DNA from: Umbellularia californica
Lineage: Eukaryota; Streptophyta; Magnoliopsida; Laurales; Lauraceae
Assembly: GCA_028538565.1 (NCBI GenBank)
Contig: JAPQWN010000004.1
Span: 52,585,673 to 52,649,672, forward strand
DNA: 64,000 bases
Direction of reading: 5' to 3'
Of this stretch, positions 47,627 through 58,300 are shown piece after piece (position 1 is the first letter of the stretch; each line of letters starts with the position of its first letter). A model generated the notes under the pieces. It saw nothing but the letters and a program-made list of their open reading frames with translations. It was not told where the DNA came from and did not search any database. The position numbers and the translations under genes are program-made.

Positions 47627-47937
47627 ATCACAGAAGCAATCTCCTACTCCTTGAAGCAGCTTTCGAAGCCTTTCAACAGCCCTCAACTCAGTGCTCTCCT
47701 TGCTTCCCTACGAATTGCCTCCAGCTCTTGACTGCCTCCCTTGCTGCCCTGGGATCTCCTTCTCCCTTCCCTCTTCCGTTTCTGTTGGTTGCTTTGTGGG
47801 TTTCAGGTTTTTTTTTTTTTTTTTTCCTCTTCCTATCTGTTCCCTCCCCGTTCTGAGGGCTTCTTTGTTGTTTGCTCTCTTTTTTAATGCAATTTACCTT
47901 TACAGAAAAAAAAAATAAAAAAAAATAAAAAAAAAGC
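47627..47937 (+). other. LINE ORF2 tail, 3' UTR and A-rich tail
   Basis: Continues the LINE after the copia: a short coding tail (to about 47728), a pyrimidine-rich UTR with a T run (47808-47825), then A-rich sequence 47906-47935 ending at the 9-bp TSD. Confidence 0.8.
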
Positions 47938-48185
47938 TCTGCAAACTCATTGGTGCTTAGTTTGGAAGGTTTTTCTCCAGCATTGTTGAACGACTCAATG
48001 AATTCTACGTTCTCCTTGAATATTTTGAGACGTTGCGCCTTCTCTACCACATCTTTATACACACGCCCATGCTGAGCCATCCATTGTTCATGCATTTCGG
48101 ACATGGACGTCCCATGGAGCTTGCGTCCCAAGCTCTGAGTAGCACAGAAGCCCAAGTAGACGCAAAGCTGGTAGTTTGAGGCCAT

Positions 48186-49135
48186 GGGTTGTGATATTAG
48201 ATTGTAACTAACTGATTCTAATTGATCTGTGGTTGTACAGGTGAATGGAAATGAAGTAAGTGCATGCATTTTATATAGGTAGTCCATGATGGAAAAGGAT
48301 TCATTACTCTAATGCAATGTTTTGCATTGTCATAATTCAGATGTACATAGGAGAGAGATTGATGTATTTAACTTGCCGGGAAAAATGTAGTGATTTGGAT
48401 GGGATGAATGAGATCTTTTTGCATAATTAAATCATTCTACGGTTGTTTATAATGCAGTTTATATATTTTCGTCTGAGTGATTGAAGACGGTGGGACAGCC
48501 ATTTTCAAATCCAAACGGGTATCTATTAGGCTCCACGGGGTTGGGTCCAATCATGGTTTAGAATCGCTTCTTCAGATTTTATTATAATTATTCTAATAGG
48601 TTTCTATAATGAGTCCAATGGATGGTTCCTTTCAGCAAAACCATGCCGGAGAAATTGGAATGTTGATTTTGGCAAGAATATTTAATTCAAAGTGTTAAGT
48701 CCAACTTTGTTTTTATGCAATGGGGTGTGCCGGCCGGGTTTGGTTAACCTTTTACCTTTTGCCTACTACATATCAATTCAGAGGAATTCATAGCAAATTG
48801 GGTTTTATCAGAGGACATTAAAAATTGAGAGGGGCTGAAGGACATTAAAACTCTCATGAGTTTGCTAAGAAAAAATCTTTTGTTAGAAGACTTTGCTAAG
48901 ATTTAATCTACTTGGGTGATGGGTGGTGAATCAGTTTTGATAAAGAAAATTTTCATTTATGATGTGACCCTTACTTTTCTTTTGCTCCTACCCTCATGTA
49001 AACAAGCAGGCCACCTAATCTTGCAAGCCTGAAGGTTTTAACAAATTCCTAAATTTTCATACTTTTCATATTTAATCTTTTCTTGCATGGAATTGAATTC
49101 CTGTAAGTTCTAAAGAAATGTCTTCCTATTAAAGA
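48186..49135 (-). promoter_or_regulatory. Promoter of protease copy 3
   Basis: Near-identical to 21773-22720 upstream of copy 1. TATA at 48268-48278, the conserved CCCGGCAAGTTAAAT block at 48366-48385. Homology ends at 49135. Confidence 0.75.
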
Positions 49136-49581
49136 TCTCCCTCCGCACGATCCATAAAACGCTATCTCAATCTTGAGATCTAATCCGTCGATCACGCAGC
49201 CACAACTCAAGCCCTCTGAAATCCGATCCGTCAGATCTCCTCCGATCACGCCAAATCGCTGTGATACCAGTTTGTTGTGATCTAGGGCCTATCAGAAGAG
49301 ATCAATCACATAGAAAAAGAACACAGAGATTTAAGTGGTTCGGCTTTTGGCCTACGTCTATGGGAAGACAGCAGAAATCACTATGATCAGGGTTGTACAT
49401 CCTAGAGACTCTAGATCTCTATTTATAATATCAGCCCCAAACCTTGTTACACCCAAATCCTACTTCTAATTACAGTAGACCTACTATAATAGACCTGCTT
49501 CTAATCAAAGTACAACTTGGACAATTCAGGGGCCCAGTTAACCAAGACTTACTAATTTCTAGTGAGCCATACGAATTAACA
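49136..49581 (-). mobile_element. Copia-type LTR with truncated leader
   Basis: LTR 49273-49581 (309 bp; minus strand TGTTAATTCG to GATCACAACA), then 3 nt and TGGTATCACAGC, a near-match to the tRNA-iMet primer site (49259-49270), then about 120 bp of leader or gag start cut at 49135. Contains a TTTAAGTGGTTCGGC string typical of plant copia LTRs. Confidence 0.65.
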
Positions 49582-50385
49582 GCAAATGAAGTAAGTGCAT
49601 GCATTTTATATAGGCAGTGCATGATGGAAAAGGATTCATTGTTGCATTGTTGCACTGTTGCATTGTTGCGTTGTCATAGTTCAGATTTAGATAGGGGAGA
49701 GATTGATGTATTTAACTTGCCGGGAAAAATGTAATGATTTGGATGGGATGAATGAGATCTTTTAGTCTAATTAAATCATTCTAAGGTTGTTGATAATGCA
49801 GCTTATTTTCACCTGAGTGATTGAAGACGGTGGGACAGCCATTTTCAAGTCCAAAAGGGTATCTATTAGGCTCCACAGGGTTGGGCCCAATCATGATTTA
49901 GAATCGCTTCTTCAGATTTTATTATAATTATTCTACTAGGTTTCTATAATGAGTCCAATGGATGGTTCCTTTTGATCAGCAAAACCATGCCGGATAAATT
50001 GGAATGTTGATTTTGACAGGAATATAAGCTCTAGCATATTTAATTCATGAGTGTTAAGTCAAACTTTGTTTTTATGAAATGGGTTGTGCCATCCGGGTTT
50101 GGTTAACGTTTTACCTTTTGCCTACTACATATCAATTCAGAGGAATTCATAGCAATTTGGGTTTTATCAGAGGACATTAAAAAATGAGAGGTGTTGAAGG
50201 GCGTCTTATGTGGAGGATGTAGGTGCGAACTTCATCACTTTTCAAAGAAAAAATCTTTCGTTAGAACACTTTACTAAGATTTAATCTACTAGGGTGATGG
50301 GTGATAAATCAGTTTTGATAAAGGAAACGTTATTATACCAACTATCTAAACACATGCAAAGTAACTTATCTACTAATTTAACCCG

Positions 50386-50421
<36 letters not shown>

Positions 50422-50900
50422 CTCATTTATGATGTGACCCTTACTTTTCTTTTGCTCCTACCCTCATGTAAACAAGCAGGCCACCTTAACTCTCAGGCTT
50501 GACACGTTTTAACAAATTCCTAAATTTTCATAATTTTCATGTTTTTTGTACAGACTAAATCCTATAAATTCTAAAAAATGTATTTTTATCGAAGTTACTA
50601 AAATTGAAGAAACAAAGGTAAAGATTCACAAATGACTATTAAATAATATCCCCTTTGGTGGGAAATGATTACTCAACCATCATCCTAGTAAAGTAAATTC
50701 CAAGAACTTCAAAGTTTCATTTACATCTCCACCTTAATCCTTTACCCCTCAACTCTACACCCTTCACTTGATACCATTTTACCGTGAATTCCTAGGAACT
50801 CAATTTCACACATATAAATGCTCCTTAATTTTTATTTAGCTTAATTAGGGTGTAAGAGTGCAAGACCCAGACGAACAAACAGGATAACTGGTTTGGACCA
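49582..50900 (-). promoter_or_regulatory. Orphan fourth protease promoter copy
   Basis: Matches 48250-49135 and continues to match copy-1 upstream DNA to about 22985. Has the TATA region (about 49600-49610), a TTGCA/TTGTTGCA microsatellite (49640-49670) and the CCCGGCAAGTTAAAT block at 49710-49730. No coding part of a protease is attached; a 32-nt A run lies at 50388-50419. Confidence 0.7.
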
Positions 50901-52001
50901 AACCTTCCAGTCAATTGGTTTTGTTTTCAGTTTTGAAGTTAGGGTTGGACCAGTAGATGAAATGGGGCCATTGTCCAATCAGACAGGTTTTAAAACATAA
51001 ATATCTTCTTCTTTTGGCTTTTGGAGGACCCAAACTCACGGGGGTATTTGGCGTTCCTAATTAGCTGAGCTAACCCTGTTAAGTACTTAATTTTCTAATT
51101 ACATTCTCACTGTTAAGTCCTCCAGCCCATTTTATCCAGTGGCTCAACCCATATCTTTTTTTTTCTTTTCTTTTTTTGGCACCCCAGCCAAGGGAGCGTG
51201 GACCCAAGAGAGAGCCCGCACACACGGAAAGACAGCCCACTCAAGTGGGAAAGAAGCCCGCAGACGCCATATCTTACTAAGCGATTTGCTATCCCCAGCT
51301 AGGCATGGTATGCTCTGCAGGCCCTGGTCGGCCCGCTGGATAATAGTGAGTATGCTATGTCTAGTGGGCCTGCTAGGCTTCAGCTCTGACCTGCCTTGCC
51401 TACTTAGCCCATTGCCTTCTGTAAACGGTTTGGGCCTTCGCCTACCCACTTTATCCTTCTGTGTGGACATAATATTTGTTGATGATAAATTGTTTAACCT
51501 AATCTATGCACAAAAAAAGTTATAATTCACATCCAAGCCAAGTTTTGGAATAAAACCCAAAAAGGCAATATCGTTTTGTGGTCCTGCAGGGCCAACCCAA
51601 AAGACTAAAATCTTACATATTGGAGCTACCCATGGATTCTCATTCCATGTATGATGTATCTACTATAATCTGCCTTTGGTTCCCACTTCTCAGCATGGAT
51701 TATAGTCCAAGACTTGGACTGGAATAGATAGATAGATCAGTTAAAAATAAGCGGTACTCCAATTGGACTTGTATCTTTATGCCTGACATAATCCACGTTC
51801 ATGCGATAAAAATCAATTTCAGTTGAACAGTGAATACCACTTAAATCTGAGTGACATTTGATCCCATGACCTACTGATACGTAATATTTTCTCACCAGGA
51901 TGCTTGGGCTCGAATGCATGATTGAGGGTCCTATCTTGTAAGGGGGTCCTCACTTTGGTATAGATGTATCTTTTTCTTGTTACTCTCGTTTTTAGTTTGA
52001 A
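50901..52001. other. Intergenic, no gene recognised
   Basis: Mixed low-complexity and unique sequence with T runs near 51150. Short open frames on both strands show no family features. Confidence 0.5.
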
Positions 52002-52578
52002 CTAGCAAAACCCCGTGCTATGCACCGACCACGGAACCACCAAATGCACGAACGCATATGTAATTTTTTTATTGAGTAATTTAATTAGTAAACATTTGAG
52101 TCCTTTTTTTTTTTGTGCTAATTTGATCTTTATGTGTTTTTTCCAGATGTGTGATTCCTTACGTGAGGTGTACATGGAGCTTGATGAAGCCCGGTCATGT
52201 GTAAAAAGAATTAAATGAAAGACATATTAACAATAAAACAATATACTAAAGCAAGTAAATGTAATTTTAATAACACGGGGTTCACAATATACACATTTGT
52301 ACGAATTATACAAATGATAAGCAACTTTAGAAACATTTACGTTAACCTCTAAAAATCCAAAATATTCTCAAATTAGAATACAGACAATACCAAACAAACT
52401 ATTCTTGTATTTGATACTTGTAACTCCATCTTTCAAGTGCTTCGCGGTGGATCTGTAGGCATTTAAAAACTTCTTTAATAATTAATTAATTATTAAGTTA
52501 ATGGTAAATAATCAGCTAAAACTATCCTAGTAGTCATCATAAGAGGACGTTTTTACCTGGCATATGGAGATAGAAAAT

Positions 52579-53046
52579 TCATATGGTATTGTTGCCTTTT
52601 AGTCCATCCTCTAAATCTTCTAAAGCCTTTACCGTTGTGAGGTCTAACTCGATCTCTTCCAACATTTCCCCTAATTCCCTCATGTCTACGAACTTAGTCT
52701 TGAGCGTAGCATGGATATCTTGTACCAGCCAAGGAGGTGGTAGTGTGCTTACTATGGAACGTACCAAATCTGCAATATTCTGTTCAAATCATCTTCTTTT
52801 GAGATCATAGAACAATTGTTCCTTTTTCAGCAAATGTTCCCTCACACATGTTCCTTCAACAATTTTATCTTTCCTGAACTGTATCCACGAGGGCTGAATA
52901 TATTTTTCAAATGATTGTAATAGATCGACAAACTCCACTGCATGCTATGGTCGCAAGATTTCAAATATCCTCCTCTTTGCAGCATCCCAAGCTGGTGGCC
53001 ATGTTTTAGCAAATTTTATCATTATATATCTTTCAGGGATGAAGTT
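52579..53046 (-). pseudogene. Unrecognised coding-like fragment with two stops
   Basis: One minus-strand frame reads as plausible protein for about 155 codons, broken only by TAG 52945-52947 and TGA 52789-52791. It includes PPAWDAAKRRIFEILRP, then VDLLQSFEKYIQPSWIQFRKD, then an acidic helical MRELGEMLEEIELDL stretch. Family not recognised; probably an exon captured from a host gene. Confidence 0.5.
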
Positions 53047-53089
53047 TCCACACACTCTCAGCCGCTGAGCTAGTTGTATTTTGCGTAAT

Positions 53090-54200
53090 CCATGCGTTGA
53101 TACCGGTGAGGGTGATTTTCTTGCGTTGATACCGGGACCCAAGTGGCCCACCCGATGACCCATTTGATCCGTGGATCCGAAGGAGGACCCATAGGCAACC
53201 CAATAGGTGGTGGGCCCTTGCGAGGTGGGCCCTGTTTGGCCCACCATCCAGCGTATGATCATAGAGAAGGAGAGGACGTGTTTTAGGAACAAAATCAGTT
53301 TTGCCGTAGATTGTTGTGGGACCCACTGGTTGATCTGATCGCCAATCTGGTCCGACCACCACTCAATTCATAATTTCACATTCTCGTTCACAGTGCTTTG
53401 ACTTTATTTGGGTGTTTGGTTCTGATTAATCTAGGGTGTTTGGTTGGGAGGATTCGATGAGGGCTTGATTTTCTTGCGTTGATACCGGGACCCAAGTGAG
53501 CCACCCAATGACCCATCTGATCCATGGATCCAAAAGAGGACCCACAGGCGACCCAGTAGGTGGTGGATACGTGCGAGGTGGGCCCTATTTGGACCACCAT
53601 CCAGCATCTAATGATAGAGAGGGAAATGACGTGTTTTAGGAACAAATTCAGTTTTGCAGTAGATTGTTGTGGGACAAACTGGTTGATCCGATTGCCGATC
53701 TGGTCCGACCACCACTCAATTCACATGTGATCCGTGGATCACAAGGAGGACCCACGAGCGACCCAGTAAGTGGTGGACCCGTGCGAGGTGGGCCGGGCCC
53801 ACCATCCAGCGTCTAATCATAGAGAGGGAGAGGACGTGTTTTAGGAACAAAAATAATTTTGCAGCAGATTGTTGTGGGACCCACTGGTTGATCCAATCGC
53901 CAATCTGGTCCAACCACCACTCAATTCATAATTTCACATTCTCGTTCCCATTTCTTTGAATATATTTGGGTGCTTGATTCTGATTATTCCAAGGTGTTTG
54001 GTTGGGAGGATTTGGTGAGGGCTTGATCTTCTTGCGTTGATACCGGGATCCAGGTGGGCCATCCGATGACCCATCTAATCCGTAGATCAAAAAATCCCAA
54101 TTCGGAGGATTCGGTGAGGCCTTGATTTTCTTGCGTTGATACCAAGACCCAGGTGGGCCACCTGATGACCCACCTGATCGGTGGACAAAAAATCCGAACC
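53090..54200. repeat. Degenerate tandem array (about 350-bp and shorter units)
   Basis: CTTGCGTTGATACC recurs at about 53120, 53472, 54029 and 54130, GATCCGTGGATC-type sites at about 53168, 53518, 53728, 54076 and 54178, and CATCCAGCRT at about 53242, 53595 and 53803. First spacing is 352 bp; later units have deletions. Non-coding. Confidence 0.75.
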
Positions 54201-54776
54201 CCTTTCCATATCCTAAACAGTCTCCTTAGCAAAATCACGTTCTACATAACCCATGGCTTTAGTTAGACATAAAGATAGAGGAAACAAATATTAAATACAA
54301 TTAACTTACTGAATATATTATAGGACGGCAAACTTCTCTCCTGCAGAGCCCAAATAGATGATGAGCAGAGAGCCAACCCTTGAAGTGTAGCAACGAAGAA
54401 AGCTATATCCTGCAAAATTATAGACCGAGAACTAAACAAAGCAAGCAGTTAAGAAGTGGGAATTTGTTTTTTTTTAAGGAGGTTATGGTTTCAATAATGG
54501 TAAAGAAAGGATAGTGGAGAGAGGGGAGTGGAGGGTGGAATGAGGTGTTGACACCTATATTCAGGTGTTCTAAAAAAATGAGGATTCTTAAAACGGAGGC
54601 ATGTAGTTAAAGGAAGGGAAAAAAAAAACATTCCCTGGTGATATAGATTAGTTAAGCCACTTCCCACATAGGAGTTGGTTGTATCTGTAGGAGTGTAGTG
54701 GAGTAGATCATTTAAGAAAGTGGGTTATCTGATGTAATCTCTTGTATTTATTTGGGATTTACTTTCAATAAAAGGA

Positions 54777-55124
54777 TCATCTTGAATTATTAACGCAAAA
54801 ACCTTTTGGTTTCTCAGGTGCAATCTCCCTGTTGAGATCATTTATCTTGCTTTCTTCTTCTTCCTTTTGAGCAGTGCTTAATCTTTTGAGCACCATAGCA
54901 CGAGGTTGTAGAAAGTTCGTATCACCTACCTTTATAAAAGTGAGCCCCACTGGTATGAGAGAGAACATCTTGCAATAGGCTACATTTGATCATTTTTTGA
55001 CTTGTCCAACAATGTTACTTGAATATGTAACAGGGACCTCAAGTGAAATAGAAAGTAGGCGTCCATCTTTACGATCACGAACAAGCAACTTTCTTTTTCT
55101 ATTGAACGATACAGACAACTTCAT
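54777..55124 (-). pseudogene. Unrecognised coding-like fragment next to ALDH gene
   Basis: One minus-strand frame from ATG 55124 to a stop at 54777-54779, with a single TGA at 54990-54992. Basic start (SFNRKRKLLVRDRKDGR), later a Lys/Glu-rich helix (AQKEEEESKINDLNREI). No family recognised. Real exon, pseudogene or chance are all possible. Confidence 0.35.
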
Positions 55125-55324
55125 TTTAAATATCGGTATTGATAAAAACACGAGTCACAGGAGAACTTAAACCAACCAACTAGCTAATACAAACTAGCAT
55201 GTTGGACACTTCCAGTTGCATATATTTACAATGCAAAGTAACTTTACCGATACTGCTTCACCCTGACATCTACACAATGCCAGTCCAGCTCTATTATTAT
55301 AAACCACTAGTGGAATGAAAGAGA

Positions 55325-58300
55325 TTACAACCATGCTGGGTTCTTCAGGGGAGTAACCACAGCCTTCACCTGCAGGTAGTTATTAAGGCTGTAGATACCT
55401 TTTTCCCTACCATGCCCACTCATCTTGAATCCACCAAAAGGAATTGCAGCATCAAAAACATCGAAACAGTTAACCCATACAGTCCCTACTCTCAATGCAC
55501 GAGTTAGAGTGTTGGCAGTATCTATGTTACTGGTGAAAACTCCAGCAGCCAGCCCATAATGTGTGGCATTTGCTCTTTGTATCACTTCATTAATGTCCCT
55601 GTTATAAAAAAAATCACTGAGAGATTTGAAACACTGAGAAAACACAAGTCCGAGATTTTGTGACAGTTCTTAGCTCACCTGAACTTCAAGATGGACTGCA
55701 CCGGGCCGAAGATCTCATCAGTTGCTATTGGCATGCCATCCTAAATAAAACAACCATGTAATGATTTGTTTAGACCCTCTAGTTTGGAGATTTTATTGGC
55801 ATGAGATATCATATGATGCTTTTTTTTTCCCTTTTCTACGTGAATGGGTCATATGATACTTGACTCGAAGTTGCATCTTCTTTTTTTATTTTTCTTTATT
55901 TTTTTTCCAATCAGCAATGGTATGGGTGGACCCACCTTTTGTCCCTCCACCCCAGAGCTGCAAATGGGTCAGATTCAAGTCCATGATGGACCAGTTATGT
56001 TTTTGGAGACCCCAACCTTACGTATTTACCAGATCGGGCCATAATGGCCGTACCCAAACCCCTTTCATCTTATGGGTCAAAATCCTTTATTTTTTTTTAA
56101 TCGAGTCCTTCTCTTAATCAGGTAAATAGAGCTCTACTGGCATCTGTAGAGGCCAAATGCTGAATGCATACATAACCATACACCCATTTCAGGTACTAGG
56201 CTATTCATTTATGGACCAAAGCGTACTGGGACCTGACCAAATATGAAACGTACTTTCAAGCCAGCCAAAATCATAATTTATACCCAATCTCAAATGAGAT
56301 TTGTTGATAGCCCATATCCATCTAGTAAGACCAAACCCATTGTGGAATGGGCTGTGGTTTTCCACACTCCCCTCTCATATGATGTGAGCTATCAGATTGG
56401 TGGCTTAAGCTTTGAACTGGAAAATTATAGCTGACAGTTCACATCTAATGAGTAAAGTGAATGATGGTTAAAGATAATGAGTTAGGGAGACTTGATGACA
56501 TCTTTCAGCCAGAATGATGTCCGTCTGGTGTCTAGCATTGGTTGGAACCAAGAGGTGGACACCCCACACGTACAGTTTGCAGTTGCCAGAAAATGGATCT
56601 ATTGGATTGGATGCAGCATATTTCCTCTACCGGAGTCAGGTGAATGATACCTTTACATCGGAGAAGACAGTGGGCTGAATGTAATAGCCTTTGCTGCCAA
56701 TTCTTTCACCTCCTGTTTCAAGGATTGCCCCACATTCAATGCCAGCTTTTATATACTTCATGACCTTTTCAAACTGTTCCGAATCAATCTGCGACAATTG
56801 GAAAGGAAAGTACAGTATCAGTGAAAGTCATAACATGATAATCCAAGGTCACGACGGTATGCAGGAAGATGATCTGTATGAAGAGGTAATAGCACCAAAA
56901 AAAATTAATATCTAAGATGTTCTCAGAAACCAGCCATAATTAAGAACTCTCCTGTAAAGGATATATAAAGCTCAACTATAAAAAATAAAAAATAAATAAA
57001 AAATAAAAAAATGTATAGTGTCGGTCTCTTTTTACGCCTTTGTAATCCAACCAGTTAAACACAGTCCTTCCTTTGTACCATCCGCATATCTAGAACTGGG
57101 TGCCTCAATAGACTGTACAGTATCAGCCGGTCAAGATCCTATTAGTTTCTGATCTAATAATTATGAACTTCGAATCTGGAGAAATGTAAGGATCACTCTT
57201 TTTTTTTCATAGCCCCTAAAGGTGTGGGACCAATAACCAAACCATGGACCAGATATACAAAACTGATCACCTCATAAATTTACATTTTCCTACATAAATT
57301 CTCATTGTATGGTTTACAAACCACCTCACCCAATTATCATTGTAGTAGCGAACATCTAACAATTATTTGGAAATCTCAAATTTTACCTGAGGACCTTGTT
57401 CAACACCCTTTCTAAAAGGATCACCAACAACACGTCTCATGGCACGTGCTTTCGCCTTCTCTATAAACTCATCATATACACGTTCATGTACAAATGTACG
57501 AGATCCAGCACAACAACATTGTCCCTGTAGATGAGAATCTTTAGTAATTTATCAAAAATCATCCTCCAGGAAATCCGGCAACTTTTATAAGAAAAATGAT
57601 GATACTGACCTGATTAAAAAACAGGGCAAAGTGTGCAAGCTCTACAGCTCGATCAACATTAGCATCCTCACACACAATGAAAGGAGATTTCCCTCCAAGC
57701 TCTAATGTTACTGGCTTAAGATTGCTTCTTGCAGCGAATTCAAGTACAATCTTACCAGTGTCAGTTGATCCCGTGAAAGCAAGCTGCAATGAAGTAAAGT
57801 TAGTTATCCACTTGATATTGTAGTATTAAAATGACAGTGAAACCTTCAAAATTTGACCTTCCACACAAATGCAGAATAACATAACACGTATACAAAAGAT
57901 GTGGTTGATTGTGATCTCCTGGACGAGCTAGCCCATGTTCTATGAAGATCAGGGGTGGGACCCCAGCGGGGCCATACTGGTAGAATATGGGGGGTGCATA
58001 GGCTATGATGCGTAGGCTATGTTTGGATTTAAGGCCCAACAAATTTTCAAACTGTAGGAATTTGGGATGATCGATATATAAGCCCCCGAAAATCAACGGT
58101 TAAAAGGAATTTGGATCTCAAAAACAACAGAAAGCATAGTCCAAAGGAGGGGTCAAACTAAAAGGCTCACCTAGGAGATGAGATGGGATAGGTGGGTGTC
58201 AGGCCCCGTCCCAAGTTAATCAAGATTAACTCTAATTGATTGGGAATTAAGGCTAATTAACTGTGTTTAGTTAAGCTAATAATGGTTCATGGCCAAATGA

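Larger units (their letters stand above)
30704..47937 (+). mobile_element. L1-type LINE with three later insertions
   Basis: The LINE proper is 30704-30729, 32614-38072 and 47627-47937, about 5.8 kb. It has an ORF1 with DUF4283 and zinc-knuckle parts, an ORF2 with endonuclease, RT and zf-RVT, a 3' UTR and an A-rich tail (about 47906-47935). Flanks are 9-bp near-repeats in protease exon 1. It begins only about 20 nt before ORF1, so it may be slightly 5'-truncated. Inserted in it: a solo LTR (30730-32608) and a copia (38073-47621). Confidence 0.88.
29396..48185 (-). pseudogene. SAG39-like cysteine protease copy 3, exon 1 split by a 17.2-kb transposon nest
   Basis: Exon 2 is 29988-29396, the intron is 30527-29989, and exon 1 is in two pieces: 48185-47947 (signal peptide and most of the prodomain) and 30703-30528 (end of prodomain to NQGECG). 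The break lies in the NEFADLT motif of the prodomain. The 9-bp flanks TCCACAAAC (30695-30703) and TCTGCAAAC (47938-47946) are the LINE TSD with two changes. Without the insert the frame would be open; there is a 5-codon deletion in the signal peptide relative to copy 1. The mature part keeps Cys, His and Asn, but has SLFEQEL for SLSEQEL and GCGGGL for GCEGGL. The promoter is intact (TATA at 48268-48278). Transcripts could only be normal if 17 kb were spliced out, so it is called a pseudogene. Confidence 0.9.
26335..50900. repeat. Segmental duplication, unit 2
   Basis: Matches 5620-22985 after removal of later inserts. Order: non-coding (26335-27140), copia fragment (27150-28707), CACTA end (28708-28830), 3' flank (28831-29395), protease copy 3 (29396-48185, split), promoter (48186-49135) and a second diverged promoter copy (49582-50900). 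It lacks the Tat element, the 368-bp insert and the solo LTR of unit 1, so those came after the duplication. Confidence 0.85.
52002..54647 (-). mobile_element. Probable non-autonomous Helitron with gene fragment and tandem repeats
   Basis: On the minus strand the 3' end reads GTGCATAGCACGGGGTTTTGCTAG followed by host T: a short hairpin about 10 nt before a CTAG end, as in Helitrons. A matching 5' start, TCTATATCACCAGGG after host A, is at 54647. Removal leaves an A-T junction (52001/54648), the known Helitron target. There is no helicase ORF. It carries coding-like sequence (52579-53046) and repeats (53090-54200). The 5' end is less certain than the 3' end. Confidence 0.5.

Noticed and set aside
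51139..51525. A 128-codon plus-strand frame
   Set aside because: No recognisable domain, starts in a T-rich run, and a frame of similar length lies on the other strand.
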